A DNA stretch of 64,000 nucleotides from Chitinophagales bacterium (lineage in GTDB: Bacteria > Bacteroidota > Bacteroidia > Chitinophagales > Saprospiraceae), in NCBI GenBank assembly GCA_013298955.1, contig JAAFJT010000013.1, positions 1-64,000 on the forward strand, written 5' to 3'. Positions 1 through 8,780 of this stretch are shown in pieces. The number at the start of each line of letters is the position of its first letter. Position 1 is the first letter of the stretch. The position numbers were made by a program, and so were the translations under genes. A model generated the notes under the pieces. It ran no database searches. It saw nothing but the letters and a program-made list of their open reading frames with translations, and was not told the DNA's origin.

Positions 1-18
1 CGACTCCCGTACGGGCTA
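1..18 (+). tRNA. 3' end of a tRNA cut by the window edge
   Basis: The first bases fit the end of a tRNA: part of a T-loop (CGACT), a T-stem 3' half CCCGT, an acceptor 3' strand ACGGGCT and discriminator A. No CCA is encoded. A strong hairpin terminator follows 13 bases later, as expected for a tRNA unit. The isotype cannot be read because the anticodon lies outside the window; a tmRNA 3' end is a less likely alternative. Confidence 0.55.
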
Positions 19-31
19 CTAAACAAATGCA

Positions 32-70
32 GCGTAATTAATTGATTATCAATTGGTTACGCTTTTTTTT
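32..70 (+). terminator. Intrinsic terminator after the tRNA
   Basis: A 12-bp stem (32-43 with 51-62, two G-T pairs) with a 7-base loop is followed by eight T residues (63-70). It is the expected end of the tRNA transcript entering from the left. Confidence 0.8.
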
Positions 71-134
71 ATTTTTAAGGGAACGAATAAAGAAACGTTT
101 TTACGGTCATCCGCACTTCAAGGGAGCCTAAATG

Positions 135-168
135 AAAAATGGTTGTCGCACCCGCGACAACCATTTTT
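135..168. terminator. Bidirectional hairpin terminator
   Basis: Perfect 15-bp arms (135-149 and 154-168) with a 4-base loop, A-rich on the left and T-rich on the right, so it can stop transcription from either side. It lies 22 bases past the stop codon of the minus-strand TPR gene. Confidence 0.75.
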
Positions 169-189
169 AACACCTGTTCCAAAATCAAT

Positions 190-1116
190 CTAAGATTTGA
201 GCGCAGGGCGACGAGTTGAGTTCGGTATCGGTTTAACGACCTCGCCTTTCGATAGTTTTTGAGCTTCCGCAAAAGCCTTTTCTGCAAGGGCGCGTTGTCC
301 ACCTGCTAACAATGCTTGTCCATACAACTCCCAAGAACGCTGACGGTGTTTGAAATTCGGGTCTTCAACTTGAAAAGGTCTTTTTGAAACAAATTGCAAT
401 TCAAAAATGGCTTTATCATATTGTTTCAATTTCAAATGACACTCGCCCTTGACACGGCGTGCTTGCCAGAAAATGGGCTGCAAAGGTACTGAATTTTCAA
501 TAGCCGACTTGAAATCGCCAATCGCGCCTTCCAAATTGCCTAAAGCCATTTGCACTTTGCCGCGTCCAAAAAACGCTTCTGCGGTTGGAAACAATTCGAT
601 ACTTTGGGTAAAATCCAAAGCCGCATCTTCCAACTGACCGAGTTTGAATCGAGCGTAACCGCGCAAATCAAACGCATAAGCATTGCGGTCATACTTTTCC
701 AAGGTATCGTCAAAAGCCGTAACCGCAAGTTCATAATCTTTTGCTTTTACCGCATTCGCGCCTACAAGGTAAGCCTTGACCACGAGTTTCTCGTTTGTCG
801 GTTCAATGATGTGTCGTTGCAACACCTCGTTTTTGTCGTTGCACACCCACAAAGACATCTTACCTGCTACAGCAAATTGTGCGGCATCGCGCAAAAAACC
901 AACTGTATTGCGCCACGTTTTTTCTGCACACATGGGTACAATTAATCTTGGTACAACGATATTTGAGGTCTCTGCTTGAAAATAAGCTTCCGATTTCAAC
1001 AAATAATCATGTTTGTAATACACTTCCAATTTTTGTAGAAGTGTTTTCAACATCGTTTCATAGGTTTTGGAGGTACCAAATTCCAAATTGCCTTTTAAAG
1101 TAATTTTAACAGTCAT
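190..1116 (-). CDS. TPR-repeat protein of unknown function
   Basis: A 308-residue protein without a signal peptide or membrane segment. The first ~120 residues form a mixed alpha/beta domain that I do not recognise. From about residue 120 to 290 there are tandem TPR-like helix pairs, seen as alternating small and large residues in segments such as YAFDLRGYARFKLGQLEDAA and AEAFFGRGKVQMALGNLEGA. TPR arrays act as protein-binding scaffolds, so a cytoplasmic adaptor role is likely but the partner is unknown. The start is an ATG at 1116. The gene stands alone; a possible promoter lies 390 bases upstream, leaving a long untranslated leader. The C-terminal tail is basic and proline-containing. Confidence 0.85.
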   Translation of the reverse strand: MTVKITLKGNLEFGTSKTYETMLKTLLQKLEVYYKHDYLLKSEAYFQAETSNIVVPRLIVPMCAEKTWRNTVGFLRDAAQFAVAGKMSLWVCNDKNEVLQRHIIEPTNEKLVVKAYLVGANAVKAKDYELAVTAFDDTLEKYDRNAYAFDLRGYARFKLGQLEDAALDFTQSIELFPTAEAFFGRGKVQMALGNLEGAIGDFKSAIENSVPLQPIFWQARRVKGECHLKLKQYDKAIFELQFVSKRPFQVEDPNFKHRQRSWELYGQALLAGGQRALAEKAFAEAQKLSKGEVVKPIPNSTRRPALKS

Positions 1117-1165
1117 GGCGTTGCCGTATTTTTGATGCTTCAGGTAATTGACACAACAAACATCA

Positions 1166-1195
1166 TGCTTGAATCAACAAAAGTTGATTCAAGCA
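1166..1195. repeat. 13-bp inverted repeat
   Basis: Arms TGCTTGAATCAAC (1166-1178) and its exact complement (1183-1195) around an AAAA loop. There is no T-run on either side, so it is not a typical terminator. It lies 50 bases upstream of the TPR gene start and could be a leader hairpin. Confidence 0.5.
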
Positions 1196-1514
1196 GACAA
1201 AAAAATCTATTAATCCGTAATCCATTGAAAATTACGGCATTATTAATACGTTAAATCTCTCTAAGTTTGACAATTAAATTTTTTGACGCTACAACAACAC
1301 TTTCGATGTTACACAATTCATTAATGACTTATTAAATTAGATTAATATTTCATAAAATGATAAAACCACATATTTTTCAATTGTTGAGTGCATATTGCAA
1401 TGCTTTCTCATATTTTTGTTAGATTGGCACTTCGCTGTTGCGAAAGCGAAGCGAATAGGATTCCGCTCAAATGGTGTATTTTTGGAGTTAGTTATAGCAT
1501 AGCAGAAGTCGATG

Positions 1515-1545
1515 CAAAGGTATAACTTCCTTTTGGATTTGTCAA
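1515..1545 (-). promoter_or_regulatory. Bacteroidota-type promoter, minus strand
   Basis: Read on the minus strand: TTG (1543-1545), 20 bases, then TACCTTTG (1515-1522), matching the Bacteroidota -33/-7 consensus. The only downstream gene is the TPR gene starting at 1116, about 390 bases away. Confidence 0.45.
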
Positions 1546-1821
1546 CAACTATTTGAAAATAAATAACTTACACAAAGATATTTATATTTTGTAAATTCAT
1601 TGTTACTTGATATTGTTTATTTTCAATGTGTAAAACATTATAAAAATCAGCTTTTTACACATATAACTACTTTTTTGTGTTTTTTATAATTGGTTGTAAT
1701 TTTTTTTCAAAAAGGCTATCTAATGCCCAATATCCTGTAAAAACGCCGAAATGAAACGCATGTCCAAATCATTCAAAAACATTCAGAGCAAGACGGGCGA
1801 AAATGGGATGCCCCAAAAATA

Positions 1822-1848
1822 AAGCCGCCCCACTACAGGGCGGCTTTC
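1822..1848 (-). terminator. Terminator of clpC
   Basis: A GC-rich 10-bp stem (AAAGCCGCCC at 1822-1831 with 1839-1848) and 7-base loop, 28 bases past the clpC stop codon, with a T-rich tail on the minus strand. Confidence 0.8.
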
Positions 1849-1875
1849 AACTTTTTGCCTTCAAAATGAATTTAC

Positions 1876-4422
1876 TTATTTCTCTCTGACTTCTTCAACC
1901 AAGTATGCAATAACCAATCCATCTTTTGCTTCATTCATAACTGCCTCAAACACACTGCCTTCGGATGGATTTGAATTTAAAATAAATTCTGCTAAAGGGT
2001 CTTCAATGTATTTTTGAATCGCTCTATGCAACGGACGCGCTCCAAATTGTGGGTCAAAACCTTTATCTGCCACAAAATCTTTTGCTTCCGCACTCAAACG
2101 CAATTCGTAATTCATCGTTTTCAACCGTTTGTACAAATCACGTAATGCAACATCAATGATTTTATGAATTTCTTCAGTCCCCAAACTGTTGAATACAATC
2201 ACATCATCAATCCGATTCAAAAACTCTGGCGAGAACGTCCGACGTAAAGCATTCTGAATCACCGCTTTACTGGAATCGCCTTCTTGCTCTTGACGCGCTT
2301 GAGTGGAAAAACCAACGCCTTGACCGAAATCTTTCAATTGGCGTGCGCCAATATTAGAAGTCATAATAATCAAGGTATTTTTGAAATCCACTTTCCGCCC
2401 CATACCGTCCGTCAATTGTCCATCATCCAAAACTTGCAACAAAATGTTATAAACATCAGGATGCGCTTTTTCAATTTCGTCCAATAACACAACGCTATAC
2501 GGCTTCCGACGCACTTTTTCCGTCAATTGACCCCCTTCTTCATAGCCAACATAGCCCGGAGGCGCGCCAATCAAACGACTTACACTGAATTTCTCCATGT
2601 ATTCTGACATGTCAATCCGAATCAACGAATCATCACTATCAAACATATATCGCGCCAACGCTTTCGCTAATTCCGTCTTTCCAACCCCTGTTGGACCCAA
2701 AAAGATGAACGAACCAATCGGTTTTTTCGGGTCTTTCAAGCCAACGCGGTTTCGTTGAATCGCTTTCGTGATTTTAGAAATCGCATCATCTTGACCAATG
2801 ACCATTTTGCGCATATCATCGGTCATGTTGACCAACTTATTGCTTTCCGTCTGTCCCACTTTGCGGACAGGAATGCCCGTCATCATGGAAACCACTTCTG
2901 CAATATCGTCTTCCGTAACAGGGTATCTACGCGTTTTGGATTCTTCTTCCCACTCCAATTTTTGCTGCTCCAACTGCCGCGTCAATTTCCCTTCATCATC
3001 GCGGAGGTCTGCGGCGCGTTCATATTGTTGATTTTTGACCGCTTGATTTTTCATTTCTTTGAGGTCTTCAATCTTTTTCTCCATTTCTTCGATGTGTTTC
3101 GGCACTTGAATATTTTTCAAATGCACCCGCGCACCGACTTCATCCAACACGTCAATCGCTTTATCGGGCAAAAAACGGTCTGTAATATAACGACTGCTCA
3201 ACGTGACACACGCTTTAATCGCTTCTTTGGAATAATTCACATTGTGAAATTCTTCATATTTTGGACGAATATTGTCCAAAATATGGATACAATCCTCAAT
3301 GCTTGGTGGTTCGACCAATACTTTTTGAAAACGACGGTCTAACGCGCCATCTTTTTCAATATATTGCCGATATTCATCCAATGTCGAAGCTCCAATGCAC
3401 TGTAACTCGCCCCTTGCCAAAGCAGGTTTGAAAATATTCGACGCATCCAACGAACCTGTCGCGCCACCCGCGCCTACAATCGTATGAATCTCATCGATGA
3501 ACAATATAACGTCTCTACTTTTTTCCAATTCGTTCATAATCGCCTTCATGCGCTCCTCAAACTGACCGCGATATTTCGTCCCAGCAACCAAAGCCGCCAA
3601 ATCCAACATCACCAATCGTTTGCCAAACAACGTGCGGCTCACTTTTTTCTGCATGATGCGCAAGGCTAACCCTTCCACAATCGCCGTTTTACCCACTCCC
3701 GGTTCTCCAATCAAAATGGGATTATTCTTTTTACGGCGACTCAAAATCTGAGAAACCCTTTCAATCTCCGTTTCGCGCCCGATAATAGGGTCGAGTTTGC
3801 CTTCTTCTGCGAGTTTCGTGACATCGCGTCCGAAATTATCTAACACAGGCGTTCTGGATTTAGCCCCCGGTTGCCCTTTGCGCTGGAAACGCCCTTCTTC
3901 ATCATCGTCGTAACGGTCATCTTCATTGCCCGATGCTTGATTGAAAATAGTTGGCGCAGGCCCATCTTGAAAATCACGTTCTTGGCGTACAAATTCCAAT
4001 TCAGCTTTGAAAATATCGTAATCTACATCATAATGATGCATCAAACGTCCGACCGTTGTATCTTTAGATTTGAGCAAAGAAAGCATCAAATGCTCCGCAT
4101 TGACCTCATCACTCCGCAAGGCACGCGCCTCTAACATCGTGATTTTCAATACTTTCTCGGCTTGCGAGTTGAGATTGATGTTGCCCACATTGAGGTTGGA
4201 ACTCGGTCCGCTATACCGTTGAATATTTTGCTCCACGTTGCGGCGCAAATCGTCCAGATTGACTTCCAAAGAACCCAATACCTTAATGGCAAGGTTCTCT
4301 TTATCCAGCATCAACCCCAATAGCAGATGCTCTGTCCCGATATAATCGTGTCCCAAGCGAACCGCTTCATTTCTGCTTAAATTCAGAATTTGTTTAACGC
4401 GGCTTGAAAATTTTCTATTCAT
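1876..4422 (-). CDS. clpC: ATP-dependent Clp protease ATP-binding subunit ClpC
   Basis: An 848-residue HSP100 unfoldase that feeds substrates to the ClpP peptidase in the cytoplasm. Domains in order: two N-terminal Clp-N repeats (to ~145), an acidic linker ([10 protein letters not shown]), a first AAA module with Walker A GEPGVGKT, a coiled-coil middle domain rich in Glu/Lys ([14 protein letters not shown]), and a second AAA module with Walker [13 protein letters not shown] tripeptide in the second module (in GQGVGFSTQ) is the known ClpP-contacting loop signature, so this is a protease partner rather than a ClpB disaggregase. I chose the ATG at 4422 (protein begins [10 protein letters not shown], the usual ClpC start); an upstream in-frame TTG at 4449 would add nine atypical residues. 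Monocistronic, with its own terminator. Confidence 0.97.
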   Translation of the reverse strand: MNRKFSSRVKQILNLSRNEAVRLGHDYIGTEHLLLGLMLDKENLAIKVLGSLEVNLDDLRRNVEQNIQRYSGPSSNLNVGNINLNSQAEKVLKITMLEARALRSDEVNAEHLMLSLLKSKDTTVGRLMHHYDVDYDIFKAELEFVRQERDFQDGPAPTIFNQASGNEDDRYDDDEEGRFQRKGQPGAKSRTPVLDNFGRDVTKLAEEGKLDPIIGRETEIERVSQILSRRKKNNPILIGEPGVGKTAIVEGLALRIMQKKVSRTLFGKRLVMLDLAALVAGTKYRGQFEERMKAIMNELEKSRDVILFIDEIHTIVGAGGATGSLDASNIFKPALARGELQCIGASTLDEYRQYIEKDGALDRRFQKVLVEPPSIEDCIHILDNIRPKYEEFHNVNYSKEAIKACVTLSSRYITDRFLPDKAIDVLDEVGARVHLKNIQVPKHIEEMEKKIEDLKEMKNQAVKNQQYERAADLRDDEGKLTRQLEQQKLEWEEESKTRRYPVTEDDIAEVVSMMTGIPVRKVGQTESNKLVNMTDDMRKMVIGQDDAISKITKAIQRNRVGLKDPKKPIGSFIFLGPTGVGKTELAKALARYMFDSDDSLIRIDMSEYMEKFSVSRLIGAPPGYVGYEEGGQLTEKVRRKPYSVVLLDEIEKAHPDVYNILLQVLDDGQLTDGMGRKVDFKNTLIIMTSNIGARQLKDFGQGVGFSTQARQEQEGDSSKAVIQNALRRTFSPEFLNRIDDVIVFNSLGTEEIHKIIDVALRDLYKRLKTMNYELRLSAEAKDFVADKGFDPQFGARPLHRAIQKYIEDPLAEFILNSNPSEGSVFEAVMNEAKDGLVIAYLVEEVREK

Positions 4423-4534
4423 TTTTGGTGTACGGTTTAAACTTGGCAAAAATCCGGGCGAACCGATTTATAAGTATTGATAAATATATGCAAAAAATTC
4501 GGATGCGCAAAATCAACGTTTGGCTATGAACGCC

Positions 4535-4542
4535 CAAATGTA
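4535..4542 (-). promoter_or_regulatory. -7 box upstream of clpC
   Basis: On the minus strand this reads TACATTTG, an exact TAnnTTTG match, about 113 bases before the clpC ATG. A TTG lies 17 bases further upstream, slightly closer than the usual 19-21. Confidence 0.45.
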
Positions 4543-5018
4543 ATAATAATTTGGAATTTCAATGCTTTTACCGAAAAATTATACCAGTTACAAATTTCGG
4601 TAACATTGTCACTTTCCGCGCCCTTTTTGGATTTTAAACAGACAAGTTTGCAGGTGATACCCTATAAACAACGTAGTTTAAATTTTGTTTTTATAAAATA
4701 TGTTATCGTCGTTTTTGGTTGCCGTCACATATCGGGGTTAATGTATGCCCTTTTTCGATATTCACAAAAAAAATTTTAATTTTTTTTTCGACGAAACCCC
4801 ATTTACCTACACTCATACGCAATCTATTTTTATTTGGTTTCAAAATACAATTTATATTAAAACGTAAAAAACGAGTCAACAATACTTTATACATTCATTT
4901 TTTTATGTTAAATTTTTCGCTTTGCAACCCTTTTGCTTCTTTTTAAATAGATGCAAAGTTGATTCATTTTCCTCAAAAAAACTTGCTACCAAAATGATAT
5001 ATTTCTGACAAACCTTTT

Positions 5019-5026
5019 TACATTTG
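5019..5026 (+). promoter_or_regulatory. -7 box upstream of the STAS gene
   Basis: TACATTTG, an exact TAnnTTTG match, 62 bases before the ATG at 5089. No clear -33 TTTG at the right distance. Confidence 0.4.
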
Positions 5027-5088
5027 TCACACATTTTTATTTAGTTGATAAGATTAACGAACAGTCGATTTAAAAAAAACATATTGAG

Positions 5089-5463
5089 ATGAAATATTCA
5101 GTTGACAAACAGGAAAAATACGCGGTTTTCACGCTTCATGAGGAAAATCTAAATTCTCGGCTTGCGCCAGAATTGCGTAGTGAGTTCTACAAATTGCATA
5201 GTGAGGAAATTCAGAATGTTATTTTGGATTTATCCGATGTAAAATATGTAGATTCTTCGGGATTGAGTGCCATTTTGTCAGGCAGACGGGCTTGGGAAGA
5301 TTTCGGTTCGTTCATTGTGACAGGTGTGAAAAGCCCACATGTGAAGAAATTGATTGAAATTTCTAAATTGGATGCTATTTTAACTATCATTCCGACGGTG
5401 GAAGAAGGCATTGAATTTGTATTCATGGAGGAAATCGAACGCCAATTGAATGAGGAAGAATAA
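5089..5463 (+). CDS. STAS-domain protein, anti-sigma factor antagonist type
   Basis: A 124-residue single-domain STAS protein. Residues 50-62 (DVKYVDSSGLSAI) carry the conserved DSSG loop; Ser56 corresponds to the residue phosphorylated by anti-sigma kinases in SpoIIAA/RsbV. Such proteins bind and release anti-sigma factors when dephosphorylated. No kinase or sigma factor gene is adjacent, so the partner is unknown; in Bacteroidota these orphan STAS proteins may serve other partner-switching roles. The C-terminus is acidic (EEIERQLNEEE). The gene ends five bases before a long inverted repeat. Confidence 0.9.
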   Translation: MKYSVDKQEKYAVFTLHEENLNSRLAPELRSEFYKLHSEEIQNVILDLSDVKYVDSSGLSAILSGRRAWEDFGSFIVTGVKSPHVKKLIEISKLDAILTIIPTVEEGIEFVFMEEIERQLNEEE

Positions 5464-5467
5464 TCAT

Positions 5468-5582
5468 ATACAATTGGAACGCGGATGACGCAGATTGGGC
5501 GGATTTTCACAGATTTTTATTTAATCATTTAAAAAATCTGTGAAAATCCGCCCAATCTGCGTCATTCGCGTTCCAATTGTAT
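5468..5582. repeat. Long inverted repeat, family A copy 1
   Basis: Two 51-base arms (5468-5518 and 5532-5582) with one mismatch and a 13-base loop. The arm begins ATACAATTGGAACGCGGATG and contains GAT cores at 5484, 5493, 5502 and 5512, one every 9-10 bases. It starts five bases after the STAS stop and ends before the converging pdhB gene, so it may end transcription both ways. Related copies lie at 55886-55984 and 57385-57522. Confidence 0.85.
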
Positions 5583-5609
5583 AAAAATACGTATTTAAAA
5601 AATGGATTA

Positions 5610-6662
5610 TCAACCTTTTACGTACATCACTTCTTTCACAGCTTTGATAATTTTGGTTGGATTCGGCATATAGGCTTCCACCAAAGACGCTGCATAGGGC
5701 ATGGAGACATCCGCGCCATTCACCCGCAACACAGGCGCGTCCAAATAATCAAACGCATATCGTTGCACTTCATAAGCAATCTCCGCCGAAACGCCAAACA
5801 TGGGCCAAGATTCATCCACTACGACCAATCGATTCGTTTTTTTAACCGACTCGACCACTGTTTTCATATCCAAAGGGCGAATCGAACACAAATCAATCAC
5901 TTCCGCAGAAATGCCTTGTTTTTCCAATTCCATCGCCGCGTAACAACATTCAATCACCATTTTATTGAAAGAAACCAACGTTACATCCGTTCCCGCCCGC
6001 CGAATCGACGCTTTTCCAATCGGCACGATATAATCTTCCTTTTCGGGGACTAATCCGAACGATTCATACGGCAAAGGACGCACGACTCCATTTTTATCCT
6101 TGCCCATCGTTCCTTTTGCGTCTGGGAAATTGTACAAAATTTCGGATTCAAACACACAAACAGGGTCATTATCCCGAATTGCCGCTTTCAACAACCCTTT
6201 TGCATCATACGGGTCAATCGTCGAAATCACCTTGATACCGGGAACATTGCCCATCCAACTTTCAAATGTTTGCGAATGTTGCTGCGCCAATTGCCCTGCC
6301 GCGCCTGACGGACCCCGAAAAACGATGGGACAGCCAAATTGTCCCGCCGATTGCGAAAGCGTTTTAGCAGCATTATTCACAATCTGGTCAAACGCCAAAA
6401 TCGCAAAATTCCAAGTCATAAACTCCACTATCGGACGCAAACCATTCATCGCCGCGCCGACACCAATACCCGCAAAGCCCAATTCCGCAATCGGCGTATC
6501 AATGACCCGTCTCGCGCCGAACTCGTCCAAGAGCCCTTCACTCAATTTATACGCCCCATTGTATTCGGCAACTTCCTCGCCCATCAAAAATACAGAGTCA
6601 TCGCGGCGCATCTCTTCCTGCATTGCTTCGCGCAATGCCTGACGTAAGGTTATCCTTCTCAT
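5610..6662 (-). CDS. pdhB: Pyruvate dehydrogenase E1 component, beta subunit
   Basis: A 350-residue transketolase-like beta subunit of the 2-oxo-acid dehydrogenase E1 enzyme. With the alpha subunit and thiamine diphosphate it decarboxylates pyruvate and passes the acetyl group to E2 lipoate. The N-terminal pyrimidine-binding part (GEEVAEYNGAYKLSEGL; IDTPIAELGFAGIGVGAAMN) and the C-terminal transketolase domain (DLCSIRPLDMKTVVESVKKT; VVVDESWPMFG) are complete, and the length is normal. The alpha subunit is not adjacent, which is common in Bacteroidota. The gene lies downstream of the TerB-like gene on the same strand, separated by a 23-bp-arm hairpin. A branched-chain substrate is possible but the sequence looks most like PdhB. 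Confidence 0.93.
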   Translation of the reverse strand: MRRITLRQALREAMQEEMRRDDSVFLMGEEVAEYNGAYKLSEGLLDEFGARRVIDTPIAELGFAGIGVGAAMNGLRPIVEFMTWNFAILAFDQIVNNAAKTLSQSAGQFGCPIVFRGPSGAAGQLAQQHSQTFESWMGNVPGIKVISTIDPYDAKGLLKAAIRDNDPVCVFESEILYNFPDAKGTMGKDKNGVVRPLPYESFGLVPEKEDYIVPIGKASIRRAGTDVTLVSFNKMVIECCYAAMELEKQGISAEVIDLCSIRPLDMKTVVESVKKTNRLVVVDESWPMFGVSAEIAYEVQRYAFDYLDAPVLRVNGADVSMPYAASLVEAYMPNPTKIIKAVKEVMYVKG

Positions 6663-6678
6663 TTTGATTTAAATTATT

Positions 6679-6732
6679 GAAAAACAAATGTTTACAAAAA
6701 AGGATTATCTTTTTTGTAAACACTTGTTTTTC
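6679..6732. repeat. Inverted repeat between the TerB-like gene and pdhB
   Basis: Arms of 23 bases (6679-6701 and 6710-6732) with one G-T-type mismatch and an 8-base loop. The 3' arm on the minus strand ends in a T-rich run, so it may attenuate or end transcription from the upstream gene before pdhB. Confidence 0.6.
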
Positions 6733-6740
6733 CAATTTTA

Positions 6741-7223
6741 CTAAATAGGTTGTTCGTGTGGTGGCTGCTCCACAGGCGTTATCATCGGCAAATCCACCCA
6801 TTTCTTTTCAGCTCGACTAATCGTCGCAAAACCTAACATCCCGCCAGAAGCCTTTGCAATTTGTTTTGCAAAACTTACAAAAGATTGATACAACAAATAC
6901 CCAAATTTCGGTTCCAATTTTGGAAACACATCATTTAATTTAGCCAATTCTGTATTCAAAATCGCTTGCCGTTTTTCCGTATCTTTGGGAAGTTCATGCA
7001 AGAAACTACCAAACTTTGTATTGAAATTTGGGTCAATGGCATCATAAAATGCTTGCAATGATTTTGGGTTTGCGTATCCCCTGATATGCGTTAATTTGGC
7101 AGCCCAATCTTTTTCATCTTGGTCAATATTGCCATCCGCGCCCGCTATTAAAATCGCAATTTGCGGAATCGCATTTTCTAATAATTCGATTTCGCCTTTC
7201 GTAAGGTTTTCAAACTGGGTCAT
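6741..7223 (-). CDS. TerB-like helical protein of unknown function
   Basis: A 160-residue, all-helical soluble protein. The segment IAGADGNIDQDEKDWAAKL (about residues 26-44) resembles the acidic first helix pair of TerB-like domains, in which Asp/Glu residues can bind metal. The rest is not recognised. The tail is Pro/Glu-rich. I start it at the ATG at 7223; a TTG two codons earlier is possible. A -7 box (7274-7281) would give a leader of about 45 bases. Function is not inferable beyond a cytoplasmic role. Confidence 0.7.
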   Translation of the reverse strand: MTQFENLTKGEIELLENAIPQIAILIAGADGNIDQDEKDWAAKLTHIRGYANPKSLQAFYDAIDPNFNTKFGSFLHELPKDTEKRQAILNTELAKLNDVFPKLEPKFGYLLYQSFVSFAKQIAKASGGMLGFATISRAEKKWVDLPMITPVEQPPHEQPI

Positions 7224-7273
7224 TATCAAATTTTTTTTCTGGATTTGTAAAGGTGATTACTTATAATAGACTG

Positions 7274-7281
7274 CAAAAGTA
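7274..7281 (-). promoter_or_regulatory. -7 box upstream of the TerB-like gene
   Basis: Minus strand reads TACTTTTG followed by CAG, an exact TAnnTTTG match about 50 bases before the start codon. The same TACTTTTG sequence occurs before several other genes in the window. Confidence 0.5.
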
Positions 7282-7402
7282 GCAATATTTTTAAAATTGC
7301 ATGCTAAAAAAGGGATTGTTGCAAGTGATTTTCTGCATGATAGCTTTTTTTTGTTGCGATAAAATGATTTAAATTGTTTTAAAAAACAACTTTTACGCTA
7401 CT

Positions 7403-8476
7403 TTACTGAAATTGCACCCCTGCATCCATATCAATAATGTAGGCTTTCCCACCTGCTGATTCAATGGCTGCGGCAACTTGTTCCGTATTTTCGGGCGCGT
7501 ACGCAAACATACAACCACCACCGCCTGACCCATTAATTTTCCCGCCCAAGGCACCTGCATTCATTGCCATTTCCAACATTTTGTCAATTTTAGGTGTAGA
7601 AATTTTTTGAGCATCTCTTAATATTACATGGTGTTTTGAAAGCAATTTTCCCAATAATTGATGATTTAAATCATTGGTTTCCAATACTTTTTTAGCTGCT
7701 CGCAATAAATCTCGATTCGTTAAAGTGCCTTCTAATAAAAGGGTTTCGGCTGCATTTAAAAAATGTTTGGGCAAATGAATATCTGTTAAAACAGCATTTT
7801 GCAAATTAAAAGAAGGTTCAATAGATTGTATTTTTTGAACTATTTGTTGTACGCCGCCGCGCAATCTGCCCAAAATCGTCAGCGTATCTTTGGGTTCTTG
7901 CGAATCACCTAAAACAAATTTGCCTAATTTGGGATGCAAGGTTTCGATAAAAATCTCGGGTTGCGATGCCAAATAAATGACATTGCCCACTGCTGTCGAA
8001 TATTGGTCCATCATGCCGCCCGGTTCGCCAAAACACAACACTTCGGCTTGATATGCAATTTCACCAATCGTCTTTTGATTATAAACAACTTGTTGGTCGC
8101 TCATCGCCGCCGCAAACCCAACATACGCCACCACCAGCGCGGACGAACTCGAAGTCCCAGAATTAATGGGAATATTGCCTTGTACTGTCACTTCAAACCC
8201 TTGTGAAAAGGTCAAACCGCGCTCCATCAAGACATTTAAAACACTTTTGAAATAATCTCTTGGTTGCGTGTAGGCAAGTGGTTGATTATGATTTAAAACA
8301 AAATGTTCTTTTTTGCCTACATCAGGCAAGTGGAGTACCACTTTTTGGTCTTTTCGCAGTGCGCCTTTTAGATGCACTCGTTTTGAAATAGCTGCTGCAA
8401 TTACAGGCAAACCTAAATAATCTTGATGTTCTCCAAAAAGGCAAATGCGCCCTGGTGCGGAAATGTGAATAGACAT
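7403..8476 (-). CDS. GHMP-family kinase, galactokinase-like
   Basis: A 357-residue GHMP-superfamily small-molecule kinase. Motif 1 is APGRICLFGEHQDYLG (near residue 7), matching galactokinase-type GEHxDY; motif 2, the ATP phosphate loop, is NSGTSSSSALV; motif 3 is INGSGGGGCMFAY near the C-terminus. All three are intact. The substrate is a sugar or related alcohol; galactose, arabinose, glucuronate or a heptose are possible, and the surrounding genes give no hint. The start is the ATG at 8476 because the -7 box at 8506-8513 places transcription initiation after a possible upstream GTG at 8536, and because APGR lies close to the N-terminus in this family. Confidence 0.85.
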   Translation of the reverse strand: MSIHISAPGRICLFGEHQDYLGLPVIAAAISKRVHLKGALRKDQKVVLHLPDVGKKEHFVLNHNQPLAYTQPRDYFKSVLNVLMERGLTFSQGFEVTVQGNIPINSGTSSSSALVVAYVGFAAAMSDQQVVYNQKTIGEIAYQAEVLCFGEPGGMMDQYSTAVGNVIYLASQPEIFIETLHPKLGKFVLGDSQEPKDTLTILGRLRGGVQQIVQKIQSIEPSFNLQNAVLTDIHLPKHFLNAAETLLLEGTLTNRDLLRAAKKVLETNDLNHQLLGKLLSKHHVILRDAQKISTPKIDKMLEMAMNAGALGGKINGSGGGGCMFAYAPENTEQVAAAIESAGGKAYIIDMDAGVQFQ

Positions 8477-8505
8477 GATGGATACAATTGGATGAAATGA
8501 AGCGA

Positions 8506-8513
8506 CAAATTTA
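8506..8513 (-). promoter_or_regulatory. -7 box upstream of the GHMP kinase
   Basis: Minus strand reads TAAATTTG, matching TAnnTTTG, 30 bases before the ATG at 8476. It supports that start. Confidence 0.45.
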
Positions 8514-8600
8514 GAAAAATTAGGAACAACAACCACTTATTTTTCTACTGGTTGAGATTTTAAAACGTTGCGCTCTGCCTATGATTTTTCTATTTTTTAA

Positions 8601-8639
8601 AATATTATTTTGATTTTAATTTAAAATCAAAATAATATT
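8601..8639. repeat. AT-only inverted repeat
   Basis: Perfect 18-base arms (8601-8618 and 8622-8639) around a 3-base loop, made almost entirely of A and T. It lies between two divergent genes, where a terminator is not expected, so an operator or a simple cruciform are alternatives. Confidence 0.6.
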
Positions 8640-8780
8640 GCTTCATTTGAGAGTGAAAAAAAAAAAACCATTCAAATTGCCCAAAATCCATGCTATCCAT
8701 TCCACAATGCTACAAAATTTAACGACATTTGCCCCGCCATTTTTCGGCAATCCAGTTCACAAAAAATCGGAACAGAAACC

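Larger units (their letters stand above)
1117..1875. other. AT-rich intergenic region with promoter-like and hairpin elements
   Basis: No convincing gene. It contains a 13-bp inverted repeat (1166-1178 with 1183-1195), a shorter one (1215-1221 with 1231-1237), a minus-strand promoter-like pair at 1515-1545, and the clpC terminator at 1822-1848. The stretch 1200-1500 could be a long leader of the TPR gene or a small untranslated RNA; I see no conserved RNA family in it. Confidence 0.5.
4423..5088. other. AT-rich divergent promoter region
   Basis: Lies between clpC (-) and the STAS gene (+). Several short open frames occur on both strands, but they are low-complexity Phe/Lys/Ile-rich products of AT-rich DNA and none resembles a known protein. 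Promoter-like boxes are present for both flanking genes. Confidence 0.6.
8477..8780. other. Divergent intergenic region
   Basis: Between the GHMP kinase (-) and nrnA (+). Holds a -7 box for the kinase and an 18-bp-arm AT-only inverted repeat at 8601-8639. No gene is seen. No consensus promoter was found for nrnA. Confidence 0.6.

Noticed and set aside
2755-3342. 195-codon plus-strand frame inside clpC
   Set aside because: Antisense to a conserved gene and Phe/Arg/His-rich without any domain.
4477-4946. Short open frames on both strands upstream of the STAS gene
   Set aside because: Low-complexity AT-rich products overlapping each other; no start signal or homology.
5211-5510. Minus-strand frame with RPICVIRVPIV at its start
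   Set aside because: Same repeat-derived peptide, antisense to the STAS gene.
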